This document shows, piece by piece, positions 7,758 through 15,663 of a stretch of DNA of 64,000 bases. Position 1 is the first letter of the stretch. The number at the start of each line of letters is the position of its first letter. Source of the stretch: an uncultured Clostridia bacterium (GTDB taxonomy: Bacteria > Bacillota > Clostridia > Oscillospirales > Acutalibacteraceae); NCBI GenBank assembly GCA_944380885.1, contig CALWIZ010000001.1, forward strand, positions 1 to 64,000. Direction: 5' to 3'. The notes beneath the pieces were generated by a model that was not told the origin of the DNA, did no database searches, and saw only the letters and a list, made by a program, of their open reading frames with translations. A program made the position numbers and the translations under genes.

Positions 7758-9025
7758 AAAGTTTTTTTAATATAGATGAGTTTCTTTTGTCAAAGGATAC
7801 GGAGATACTTGAGAAGTGCAGGGAGCGTTTTTCGGATATAGATGATATAACGGAATACTGTCAGCTCAAAGTGCTTTCGGCGTTTATAAAAAACGGCGTC
7901 AGCGAGGCGGCTATGGCAGGCTCTACCGGCTACGGCTACGATGACCGCGGCAGGGAGATTTTGGAAAGGGTAATGGCTCAGGCTATGGGAGCGGAGGACG
8001 CGCTTATGCGCCATAACTTCGTTTCGGGCACGCACACCCTTACAGTGGCGCTTTTCGGCCTTTTAAGACCCGGAGATAAAATCCTTTCGCTTACCGGAAG
8101 GCCGTATGATACAATAATCGGGGTTTTCGGGATTGATGAGAAGACCGACGGCTCGCTTGCCGACTTCGGTGTTAAGTACCGTCAGGCGGAGCTTCTGCCC
8201 GACGGCACGCCCGATATCGCGAAGATAAAGGCAATGCTTAAGGCGGATAAATATAAAATGGCTTATATCCAGCGTTCGCGCGGGTACAGCACAAGGCCGA
8301 GCCTTACTGTTGAGAATATAGAAAAGCTATGCAAAGCTGTAAGAGAGGTATCGCCTGACAGCATTATAATGGTGGACAACTGCTACGGCGAGTTTACCGA
8401 GAAAAAAGAACCCTGCGATGTGGGAGCGGATATAGTCGCCGGCTCGCTTATAAAGAATCCGGGCGGCGGCATAGCGCCTACGGGCGGATATATAGCCGGA
8501 CGGCACGATCTTGTCGAGAAATGCGCGGCAAGGCTTACCTGCCCCGGAGTGGGCCGAGAGGTCGGAGCGACGCTCGGGCACAGCAGGGAGCTTTATATGG
8601 GGCTTTTCGCCGCGCCGCACGTTGTGGGCGAGGCGATGAAAACCGCCGTTTACGCTTCGGCACTTTTTGAAGATTTAGGATTTGAAGTCACACCGCGGTA
8701 TGATGAGAAACGCGGGGATATAATACAGTGCGTCACCTTAGGCACAAAAGAGGGGCTTGTGGCGTTCTGTCAGGGTATGCAGAGCGGGGCGCCGGTTGAT
8801 TCGTTTGTGGTGCCCGAGCCGTGGGACATGCCTGGATATGATGATCCGGTTATAATGGCGGCGGGAGCGTTTACTCTCGGAGCGTCGATAGAGCTGTCGG
8901 CGGACGGGCCTTTAAGGGAACCCTACGCCGCGTGGATGCAGGGCGGGCTTAATTTCCACAGCGCCCGTGCCGGAGTGCTGCTTGCGGCACAGAAAATGCT
9001 TGAAGCGGGCAAAATATCCCTTTGA
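7739..9025 (+). CDS. PLP-dependent aminotransferase-fold enzyme, YnbB / methionine gamma-lyase-like (aluminium-resistance family)
   Basis: 428 residues matching the fold-type I PLP family annotated as aluminium resistance protein or methionine gamma-lyase family (PF06838; B. subtilis YnbB). Visible features are the N-terminal STGYGYDDRGRE, the glycine-rich cofactor region HNFVSGTHTLTVALF, VDNCYGEF with the PLP-ring aspartate, and the Schiff-base lysine in GSLIKNPGGG. The C-terminal domain carries the VVPEPWDMPGYDDPVIMAAG signature. The reaction of this family is poorly established; a C-S lyase role is only inferred from homology. GTG 7739 overlaps the upstream gene by 19 bases and follows AGGGCGGGA. 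Confidence 0.85.
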   Translation: MEKSNIKSFFNIDEFLLSKDTEILEKCRERFSDIDDITEYCQLKVLSAFIKNGVSEAAMAGSTGYGYDDRGREILERVMAQAMGAEDALMRHNFVSGTHTLTVALFGLLRPGDKILSLTGRPYDTIIGVFGIDEKTDGSLADFGVKYRQAELLPDGTPDIAKIKAMLKADKYKMAYIQRSRGYSTRPSLTVENIEKLCKAVREVSPDSIIMVDNCYGEFTEKKEPCDVGADIVAGSLIKNPGGGIAPTGGYIAGRHDLVEKCAARLTCPGVGREVGATLGHSRELYMGLFAAPHVVGEAMKTAVYASALFEDLGFEVTPRYDEKRGDIIQCVTLGTKEGLVAFCQGMQSGAPVDSFVVPEPWDMPGYDDPVIMAAGAFTLGASIELSADGPLREPYAAWMQGGLNFHSARAGVLLAAQKMLEAGKISL

Positions 9026-9046
9026 AGTAAACAACGGAGGATGTAA

Positions 9047-9715
9047 ATGAAAAAGGTTTTTTCGGGTACCGTTTATGAGGTGCTGCCGATTTCAAACGGC
9101 ATAATTTTCTCCTACTGCAAGGATATAATAGAAGAAAATACCGTTGTGGCGTATAAAATGATAACCTTTGACAACGGCAGATTTACCGATATAGCTAAGA
9201 ACATATACCAGCTTACAAAGTTCGGCAACAACTACAAGGCGGCCGCCGCGCTCTGCGGAAATTATATCACGGTAAGGTCGATAATACTGCCGGGAGGAAA
9301 GCTGTTTCTTTTGTCGGACGACGGTTCGGCGCAGCTGCTTGACGCGGACGCGTCCCGGATATGGACAGGCGAGCTTAAATACCGCGGATGTTCCGCGGGC
9401 GACATAGCGCTGCACAAAAACGCGCTGTGGGCGAGTTTTCCCGAATGTAACGTACTGCTTCGTTATAACCTTACAGCCATGCGCGAGGAGCTTCGCATAG
9501 GCGGCAGCAAATCGCCGTTTTCAAAACCGGAGGGGCTTTTTATTGAGGGCGATACTGCCATGGTCTGCAATGCCGGCTCAAAAAAGCTCACCGAAATAGA
9601 TCTGAACAGCTATGCCGTGTTTGATTACGAGGATTTTGAGGAACCGGTACACAGCTATGTAAAAGTGGGGGAGAACCGCTTTGTGGTGCTTGATTCGGGA
9701 CTTTATCTGATTTAA
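9047..9715 (+). CDS. conserved-looking hypothetical protein, possibly beta-rich
   Basis: 222 residues, soluble, with no signal peptide or membrane segment. The sequence alternates short strands with turns (for example GKLFLLSDDGSAQLLDA and FVVLDSGLYLI), resembling part of a beta-propeller, but no family signature is recognised and no function is assigned. ATG follows GGAGGATGTAA. It lies 21 bases after the YnbB-like gene and looks like the last gene of the murD operon. Confidence 0.6.
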   Translation: MKKVFSGTVYEVLPISNGIIFSYCKDIIEENTVVAYKMITFDNGRFTDIAKNIYQLTKFGNNYKAAAALCGNYITVRSIILPGGKLFLLSDDGSAQLLDADASRIWTGELKYRGCSAGDIALHKNALWASFPECNVLLRYNLTAMREELRIGGSKSPFSKPEGLFIEGDTAMVCNAGSKKLTEIDLNSYAVFDYEDFEEPVHSYVKVGENRFVVLDSGLYLI

Positions 9716-9810
9716 GCGCTTAAAGGCGGCAGATAAAAGGAATAAAATCAGATTAAACCGCCGCGGCGGATAATCATATGGCAAAAGAATAAAAAAACAG
9801 GAGCAAAAAA

Positions 9811-11559
9811 ATGGATATTTTCAACGCATTAACCCTTATCGGCGGCTTATGCCTGTTCCTTTTCGGAATGAGCGTAATGGGCGACGCGCTGGAGCGCAGA
9901 GCCGGCGGAAGTCTCAAAAAGATACTTGCCAGACTCACAAAAAGCAAGATTACCGGTTTTCTTACGGGACTTGTAGTTACCTCGGTAATACAAAGCTCTT
10001 CGGCTACTACCGTAATGGTCGTAGGCTTCGTAAACTCGGGAATGATGACGCTTAGGCAGTCGATAGGCGTTATAATGGGCGCCAACATCGGTACTACCGT
10101 TACCGCGTGGATTTTAAGCCTCGGCGGAATTTCCAGCGATAACATTTTCATGCAGCTTTTAAAGCCCTCTTCTTTTACCCCTGTTCTGGCACTTATAGGC
10201 ACAGGACTTCTTATGTTCGGCAAATCAAGCAAGAAAAAGGATACCGGAACAATACTTTTAGGCTTTGCAACCCTTATGTTCGGAATGGATACAATGTCCT
10301 CCGCCGTTTCGGGTCTTGCCGATGTTCCGGCGTTCAGAGATATGTTTTTAATGTTCAGAAATCCGATACTCGGTATGCTTGTCGGAGCAGTGCTGACCGC
10401 GATAATTCAGTCAAGCTCGGCGTCGGTGGGTATACTTCAGGCGCTTTCCGCCACCGGACAGGTATCATACGGCGCCGCTATTCCGATAATAATGGGACAG
10501 AATATAGGCACCTGTATCACGGCGATACTTTCCTCCTTCGGCACCAATAAGAACGCGAAGCGCGCGGCTGTGGTGCATCTCTCCTTTAATATTATAGGCA
10601 CTATAATATGGCTTTCGGTATTCAGCATAGTATCTGTCACGATCAAACCGGCAATTCTCGATGCTCCCGCTACGTATTTGGGCATAGCGGTGGCACATTC
10701 GTCATTTAATATCGCATGCACTATACTGCTCTTCCCGATATCGTTTATTCTCGAGAAGATAGCGATAAGGGTAGTGCCGGACGGTAATAAAAAGGTAGTC
10801 GTGGCAGAGCTTGACGAGAGATTGCTCGCTACCCCTCCGGTGGCGCTCGAGCACTGTGAAAGCGTTGTGCGCGAAATGGCGGAGCTTTCGGTTGCGTCTA
10901 TGAAAAAAAGTTTCAGTATGCTTAAAAAATACGATGCTGCCGTCGCTGAGGAAATCAGAAAATCTGAGGAAAAGGTCGACCATTACGAGGATATACTCGG
11001 CTCGTATCTTGTAAAGTTAAGCGGATATCAGATAAGCGACAGCGACAGCGCTGAAATATCAAAGCTGCTTAAAGTTATAGGCGATTATGAGAGAATATCC
11101 GACCACAGTATAAATATACTTGAATCGGCTGAAGAAATGCGCGACAAAGAAATAAAGCCTACCGAAAAGGCACAAAAAGAACTTGATAATCTCTGCTGCG
11201 CGGTTTCAGAGATACTTGATATATCATATGACGCTTTTGCGCGTAACGACACCGATGAGGCAAAAGGCGTCGAGCCGCTCGAAGAGGTGGTTGACGAGCT
11301 GCGCGAGAAAATACGCAACGGTCATATCGAAAGGCTTAAAAACGGCGAATGTTCGATTGAAATGGGCTTTGTCTGGGCGGATCTGCTTACAAACCTCGAA
11401 AGAACCGCCGACCACTGCTCCAACATAGCTATATGCGTTATCGATGCGTCGGAGCATAATATGAATGTACATCAGTCGCTGAGGGATATGAAAAAGGGCA
11501 ACGCGTTTTTTGACGAGAAGTACGCCGGTTTTGCCGAAAAGTATCTCGGTAAGCAATGA
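9811..11559 (+). CDS. Na+/phosphate cotransporter family membrane protein with PhoU-like C-terminus
   Basis: 582 residues of the Na/Pi-cotransporter II family. The membrane half (residues ~1-320) is an inverted duplication marked by two QSSSA repeats: SVIQSSSATTVMVVG near residue 65 and AIIQSSSASVGILQ near 200, each followed by a GxNIGT loop (ANIGTTVTAW and QNIGTCITAI). The C-terminal ~200 residues are helical with PhoU-like E/D-rich segments (IGDYERISDHSINI and LERTADHCSNIAI), as in NptA/YjbB-type proteins. It probably imports or exports phosphate coupled to sodium. ATG follows AGGAGCAAAAAA. It is separate from the flanking operons, or loosely coupled to the following ABC genes at 19 bases. 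Confidence 0.88.
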   Translation: MDIFNALTLIGGLCLFLFGMSVMGDALERRAGGSLKKILARLTKSKITGFLTGLVVTSVIQSSSATTVMVVGFVNSGMMTLRQSIGVIMGANIGTTVTAWILSLGGISSDNIFMQLLKPSSFTPVLALIGTGLLMFGKSSKKKDTGTILLGFATLMFGMDTMSSAVSGLADVPAFRDMFLMFRNPILGMLVGAVLTAIIQSSSASVGILQALSATGQVSYGAAIPIIMGQNIGTCITAILSSFGTNKNAKRAAVVHLSFNIIGTIIWLSVFSIVSVTIKPAILDAPATYLGIAVAHSSFNIACTILLFPISFILEKIAIRVVPDGNKKVVVAELDERLLATPPVALEHCESVVREMAELSVASMKKSFSMLKKYDAAVAEEIRKSEEKVDHYEDILGSYLVKLSGYQISDSDSAEISKLLKVIGDYERISDHSINILESAEEMRDKEIKPTEKAQKELDNLCCAVSEILDISYDAFARNDTDEAKGVEPLEEVVDELREKIRNGHIERLKNGECSIEMGFVWADLLTNLERTADHCSNIAICVIDASEHNMNVHQSLRDMKKGNAFFDEKYAGFAEKYLGKQ

Positions 11560-11578
11560 GCTTTAAGCGGTAGTATTT

Positions 11579-12490
11579 ATGGAAAACATAATAGAAATAA
11601 ACGGACTCAACAAGCGTTTCGGTGATGTGCAGGCGATAAAGGATCTAAGCTTCCGTGTTAAAAAAGGCGAGCTTTTCGCTTTTCTTGGAGTCAACGGCGC
11701 GGGAAAGTCCACTACTATAAACATTATGTGCGGACAGCTTGCGGCGGATTCGGGCAGTGTGCTTATATGCGGCGATGATATACGACGCTCAGATGAGGTT
11801 AAAACCCGTCTCGGAGTAGTATTTCAAAGCTCGGTGCTTGATTCGGCGCTTACGGTATACGACAATCTTGAGAGCCGCGCCGCGCTTTACGGCATTACCG
11901 GAAAAAATTTCAGAAAAAGACTTGATGAGCTTAGTAATCTGTTAAAATTCGAGGATCTTTTAAAGCATGCGGTAGGAAAGCTGTCGGGCGGACAGCGCAG
12001 ACGCATAGACATAGCGAGAGCGCTGTTGCACCGTCCGGAAATACTTGTGCTTGACGAACCTACCACGGGGCTTGACCCACAGACGAGAAGCATACTCTGG
12101 AGCGTTGTGTCAAAGCTTAGAAAAGATGAAAATCTTACGGTTTTTCTTACCACTCATTATATGGAGGAGGCGGCAGACGCCGACTATGTGGTGATAATAG
12201 ACGCCGGAGAGATTTCCGCAGAGGGTACGCCGCTTGAGCTTAAAAATAAATATACAGGAGATTTTATAACAATTTACGGCATAAGCGAGGAAGAAGCAAA
12301 AAAACTCGGCTGTAAATATGATACTATAAGGGACGCTTACCGTGTCTCGGTTCCGGATACCGCCGCGGCAACCGCCCTGATTCTTAAGTATCCGGAAATT
12401 TTCAATGATTATGAGATAACCAAGGGAAAAATGGACGAGGTTTTTCTCTCGGTCACCGGAAAAAAACTTACCGGAGGCGATGAAATATGA
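11579..12490 (+). CDS. ABC transporter ATP-binding protein (DrrA/CcmA type)
   Basis: 303 residues. Cytoplasmic ATPase with Walker A GVNGAGKST, Q-loop FQSSVLDSAL, signature LSGGQRRRIDIARAL, Walker B ILVLDEPTTGLD and an H-loop TTHYMEEA. The C-terminal ~80 residues form the extra domain seen in drug/antibiotic-export ATPases. It is translationally coupled to the next gene by an ATGA overlap, forming a two-gene exporter. The substrate is unknown. Confidence 0.9.
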   Translation: MENIIEINGLNKRFGDVQAIKDLSFRVKKGELFAFLGVNGAGKSTTINIMCGQLAADSGSVLICGDDIRRSDEVKTRLGVVFQSSVLDSALTVYDNLESRAALYGITGKNFRKRLDELSNLLKFEDLLKHAVGKLSGGQRRRIDIARALLHRPEILVLDEPTTGLDPQTRSILWSVVSKLRKDENLTVFLTTHYMEEAADADYVVIIDAGEISAEGTPLELKNKYTGDFITIYGISEEEAKKLGCKYDTIRDAYRVSVPDTAAATALILKYPEIFNDYEITKGKMDEVFLSVTGKKLTGGDEI

Positions 12491-13383
12491 TAACCGCCGC
12501 CATACTTATAAAAAGAAACATAAAGCTGTTTTTTAAAGATAAGGGTATGTTTTTTACATCGCTTGTCACACCTGTAATACTGCTTTTGCTTTACTCTACG
12601 TTTCTCGGCAATGTGTATAAGCAGAGCTTTTCGGCGGCCATACCGCAGGGCTTTGCTATGAAAGAAGACATTATGGACGCGCTTGTGGGAGGGCAGCTTG
12701 TGTCGTCAATACTTGCCGTTTCCTGCGTTACCGTGGCTTTCTGCTCTAATTTTGTTTCGGTGCAGGACAAGGCGAACGGTACGGCAAAGGATCTGCGTAT
12801 GTCGCCGGTAAAGCCGTGGACGCTGTCCGTGGGATATTATTTTTCGGCGTTTATCTCTACTCTTTTAATTTGCGTGACGGCGGCGCTTGTCTGTCTTCTG
12901 TATCTCGCGGCGGTCGGCTGGTACCTTTCGGCGGCAGACGTCCTTTGTATTCTGCTTGACGTGCTGCTTCTTACGGTTTTCGGAACCTCGCTTTCCTCGG
13001 TTATAACCTTTTTTCTTTCAACACAGGGGCAGATTTCAGCGGTCGGGGCGATAATAAGCGCCGGCTACGGATTTATCTGCGGCGCATATATGCCGGTTTC
13101 CCAGTTTTCGGAGGGTATAAGGAAAGCTGTAATGTTCCTGCCCGGAACCTACGGCACATCGCTGCTCAGAAACCATACACTTAACGGAGCGCTTACAGAG
13201 CTTGAAAGCGCCGGATTTCCGGACGGGGCTGTAAAGGCGATAGCCGATACGGTGGACCTCAACCTTTATTTTTCGGGAGAAAAGGTCGGGACAGGGGCGA
13301 TGTACGCGGTTCTCGGCGGCTCCGCGGCGGCAATAGCCGTAATATATGTGATAATGAATATTTTTAAAAGAAAAAGAGTCTGA
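12487..13383 (+). CDS. ABC-2 type transporter permease
   Basis: 298 residues with an N-terminal membrane segment after KRNIKLFFKDKG, a ~60-residue external loop, and five more hydrophobic segments between residues ~65 and 290. This is the layout of ABC-2 permeases. FCSNFVSVQDKANGT and the DLRMSPVKPW loop match drug-exporter permeases. The 4-base overlap with the upstream ATPase makes the pairing firm; a lipid, antibiotic or polymer substrate cannot be distinguished. Confidence 0.87.
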   Translation: MITAAILIKRNIKLFFKDKGMFFTSLVTPVILLLLYSTFLGNVYKQSFSAAIPQGFAMKEDIMDALVGGQLVSSILAVSCVTVAFCSNFVSVQDKANGTAKDLRMSPVKPWTLSVGYYFSAFISTLLICVTAALVCLLYLAAVGWYLSAADVLCILLDVLLLTVFGTSLSSVITFFLSTQGQISAVGAIISAGYGFICGAYMPVSQFSEGIRKAVMFLPGTYGTSLLRNHTLNGALTELESAGFPDGAVKAIADTVDLNLYFSGEKVGTGAMYAVLGGSAAAIAVIYVIMNIFKRKRV

Positions 13384-13419
13384 CGCGGTAAGATTTTAAG
13401 GAAAACGGGGGAGTATAAA

Positions 13420-13866
13420 ATGAAAAAGCTGCTGATAGTTATACTTGTTCTTCAGATTTCGGGCGCTATACTTACATTTTTTTCACAGATAGGAACACAG
13501 CCGGCACTGGCTGTCATAAACGGTCTGCTGGCGCTTTTGCCGGCGGTCATCACCGTGGCGGTGCTGGTCTGTCTTGACAGAACCGAGCTGCTTTCCGGGG
13601 AAATATCGGAGCTGAGGTATATGCTGAAAAAGCTCGGGGACCGCGAGAACCCGCGCGGTGATTATTCTTCAAACCTCTCTGCCGAATATAAGGAAACCGC
13701 CCTCGGCACATGGGAATGCGTAAAATGCGGCACGGTCAATAAAGAGGGAACCTCTTTCTGCTCAAACTGCAAGGCGGAGTACTCTCCGTGGGTAAACCCC
13801 ACAAAAAGCCCTTATGAGAAAAAGAAGGTAAGCCGCTGGATAAAGGAAGATAAAAAGAAAAAATAA
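13420..13866 (+). CDS. two-TM protein with a C-terminal zinc ribbon
   Basis: 148 residues. Two N-terminal hydrophobic helices (about residues 3-22 and 30-50) are followed by a short amphipathic helix and a cytoplasmic Cys4 zinc ribbon, WECVKCGTVNKEGTSFCSNC, which resembles the RanBP2/zinc-ribbon type. The tail is very basic (ends KEDKKKK). ATG follows AAAACGGGGGAG. It lies 36 bases after the ABC permease and may belong to that operon, but no function can be named. Confidence 0.7.
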   Translation: MKKLLIVILVLQISGAILTFFSQIGTQPALAVINGLLALLPAVITVAVLVCLDRTELLSGEISELRYMLKKLGDRENPRGDYSSNLSAEYKETALGTWECVKCGTVNKEGTSFCSNCKAEYSPWVNPTKSPYEKKKVSRWIKEDKKKK

Positions 13867-13915
13867 ATACGGTCTGACGTCCTGTAAACCTGATTTTCAG
13901 TTTATTGGTATACCT

Positions 13916-13946
13916 GAGCCCCGCCTTAATAAGACGGGGCTTTTTG
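13916..13946 (+). terminator. rho-independent terminator
   Basis: AGCCCCG and CGGGGCT pair around a ccttaataaga loop, followed by TTTTTGC. It ends the ABC exporter/zinc-ribbon unit. Confidence 0.87.
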
Positions 13947-13953
13947 CGCGCGG

Positions 13954-13982
13954 TTGATTTTAAGGGGCTATTTTGATATAAT
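13954..13982 (+). promoter_or_regulatory. promoter of the Gfo/Idh/MocA gene, extended -10
   Basis: TTGATT (13954-13959), exact 17-bp spacer, TATAAT (13977-13982) preceded by TG-A, an extended -10. The spacer begins TTAAGG. Start codon is 35 bases downstream. Confidence 0.78.
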
Positions 13983-14017
13983 CGTAATAATAAACCTTAA
14001 AAAGAGGTGCGTTTTAA

Positions 14018-14980
14018 TTGGACGGAAAAATAAAATGGGGAATACTCGGTCCCGGAAATATAGCACGCAGGTTTGCCGACGCGCTTTCCCGATGTGATGA
14101 CGCAGAGCTTTACGGGGTAGCCTCCGCGTCTGACGCAGGACGCGCTGCGGCTTTTGCGAAAGAATTCGGCGCAGAACACTCTTTCGGAAACTATGACCGG
14201 CTGTTAGATGATAAAAACGTTCAGGCGGTTTATATAGCGACGGTAAATACCACGCATAAGGAGCTTATAAAAAAGTGCGCAGCGGCGGGAAAGCCGGTGC
14301 TCTGCGAAAAGCCATGCGTGCTTACAGAGGCTGACGCCGCCGAGCTTCAGGCTCTCTCTGAGCGTAACGGCTCGCTTATTATGGAGGCTATGTGGACGGC
14401 GTTTCTGCCCGCTACTTTTACCGTAAAAAAATGGATAGCGGACGGCAGGATAGGAAACCTTAAGGGAATGAGCCTTTCTTTCGCCTTTAAGGGGGACAGG
14501 TCGAGCAGGCGGCTTTATGAAAAGAAGCTCGCCGGCGGCGGTATGTACGATGTCGGAGTATACTGCATAGAGTACGCGATGGAGCTTACCGGAGCGTATC
14601 CTGTCCAGTGCGAGAGCATTTCGGCGCCGGAAAACGGCGTTGACGAATACGGCGTGCTGCTTATGCGTTTCCCCGGCGATATTATAGCGGACTGCAAGTA
14701 CGGAGTAGGCTTTTACGCGGGCGGTGACGCTCATATTTACGGAGATAACGGCAGGATATTTGTGCCTGAATTTTGGAGCGGCGGAAGATGTGAGCTTTAC
14801 AGCGAGGACGGAAGCCTTGCTGAAAGCTATACCGACCCTGCTGAAAACCGGTTCATATATGAAATCGAGCATTTCAACAGACTTGTAAGAGAAGGAAAAA
14901 CCATGAGCGATATAATGACGCTTGAAAAGACCAGAGCCTGCGCGGCGGTATTTGATAAGATAAGGTCATATGAGCTTTAA
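14018..14980 (+). CDS. Gfo/Idh/MocA family NAD(P)-dependent oxidoreductase
   Basis: 320 residues. The N-terminal Rossmann domain has GILGPGNIARRFADAL, and the family EKP motif is visible in GKPVLCEKPCVL. The C-terminal alpha/beta domain contains GGGMYDVGVYCIEYA, where the conserved G-x-x-D-x-G-x-Y segment lies. Closest named relatives by motif are dihydrodiol/glucose-fructose-type dehydrogenases, but the sugar or polyol substrate cannot be read from sequence. TTG 14018 is chosen because AGAGGTG sits 8 bases upstream and the frame has no earlier plausible start. Monocistronic between its own promoter and terminator. Confidence 0.88.
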   Translation: MDGKIKWGILGPGNIARRFADALSRCDDAELYGVASASDAGRAAAFAKEFGAEHSFGNYDRLLDDKNVQAVYIATVNTTHKELIKKCAAAGKPVLCEKPCVLTEADAAELQALSERNGSLIMEAMWTAFLPATFTVKKWIADGRIGNLKGMSLSFAFKGDRSSRRLYEKKLAGGGMYDVGVYCIEYAMELTGAYPVQCESISAPENGVDEYGVLLMRFPGDIIADCKYGVGFYAGGDAHIYGDNGRIFVPEFWSGGRCELYSEDGSLAESYTDPAENRFIYEIEHFNRLVREGKTMSDIMTLEKTRACAAVFDKIRSYEL

Positions 14981-14989
14981 ATCAAAAAT

Positions 14990-15028
14990 GAAAGGCTGAC
15001 ACGCTTTTAAAACGTGTCAGCCTTTTTC
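14990..15028. terminator. bidirectional terminator between convergent genes
   Basis: AAAGGCTGACACG and CGTGTCAGCCTTT form a 13-bp stem with T-run on + and A-run on the left, so it can serve both the oxidoreductase (+) and the small ORF operon (-). Confidence 0.9.
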
Positions 15029-15209
15029 AAAGACTTTTTTCTGTCCGGTTATTCCGTTTATCCGCTGCGGCGCGGTCCGCGTCCGTGGACGGAACAGCGG
15101 TTGCCGTGCAGTCTTCCTCTTCAAGGGGGTAATGCATTCTGAAAAAGCTACCCCTGCCATTTTGGTACTCATATGGGCAGCCGCGGTTTTCTTCACCTTG
15201 AATCTGCAT
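15027..15209 (-). CDS. small 60-residue Cys-containing hypothetical protein
   Basis: ATG at 15209 is preceded on the minus strand by GAGGGGTG with a 5-base gap, a near-ideal ribosome site, and the frame ends right at the bidirectional terminator. The protein starts MQIQGEENRGCPYEYQ, has GRGSFFRMHYPLEEEDC, then a hydrophilic Ala/Asp/Arg-rich tail. It has two cysteines 23 residues apart and no signal peptide. It is the last gene of the operon deacetylase-cdd-pdp-C39-like, 68 bases after the C39-like gene. No family is recognised. An overlapping GTG frame from 15217 lacks proper ribosome-site spacing and is less likely. Confidence 0.5.
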   Translation of the reverse strand: MQIQGEENRGCPYEYQNGRGSFFRMHYPLEEEDCTATAVPSTDADRAAADKRNNRTEKSL

Positions 15210-15277
15210 TTTTTCACCCCTCGTTTATTTTAAACAGGTAATTTTCAAATATAAGAGGAAATTTCTGTATCGGATTT

Positions 15278-15649
15278 TCAGACGTTTGTCATTATCTCCC
15301 AGAAATACTTTCTGTTGCATACCGGAAAATCGTCCAGCACACCGTGCTCAGGGTCAAGAAATTTTCCTTTATAATAAAGTGACCAGTGCCAGCACCTTGG
15401 CGTTTCAAGGCTTAAAACACAGATTTCGGGCAGGTCGGATTTTGTTTCCGCCTGCCGCCTTTCACGGCTGAAGGCAATTTTTTCCTTTTCAAGCAGAGAA
15501 AACATATCCTTAAGCGTTGTTTCACGTTCGGTACCGGTGAGGGTCACTATTTCCTCCGCCGTTTTTCCGGTGAGCATCGCGAGCACCGCCTGACCGCACT
15601 GGAGCGGCGTCGGCTCGTGAATGTATACAGGGTTATCGCAAAGGGGCAT
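15278..15649 (-). CDS. stand-alone C39-like cysteine peptidase-fold protein
   Basis: 123 residues. The N-terminal EPTPLQCGQAVLAMLTG resembles the Q-x-x-x-x-C-G-x-A active-site helix of C39/papain-like peptidases, and WHWSLYYKGKFLDPEHG resembles the later His/Asp strand pair (HW..., DP..G). That gives a plausible Gln-Cys-His-Asp set in a minimal C39-like fold. Unlike bacteriocin exporters it has no TM or ABC domain. It may be a small cytosolic protease/deamidase-like protein or an inactive relative. ATG follows GGAGGATAAAA. It sits 14 bases after pdp and before the 60-residue Cys-containing ORF. Confidence 0.65.
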   Translation of the reverse strand: MPLCDNPVYIHEPTPLQCGQAVLAMLTGKTAEEIVTLTGTERETTLKDMFSLLEKEKIAFSRERRQAETKSDLPEICVLSLETPRCWHWSLYYKGKFLDPEHGVLDDFPVCNRKYFWEIMTNV

Positions 15650-15663
15650 TTTTATCCTCCGTT

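Noticed and set aside
14204..14872. Minus-strand ORF of 222 codons
   Set aside because: Antisense to the Gfo/Idh/MocA gene, no recognisable motif or ribosome site.
15531..15547. parS-like site (GTTTCACG on one strand)
   Set aside because: Only half of the palindrome matches and it lies inside a coding gene.
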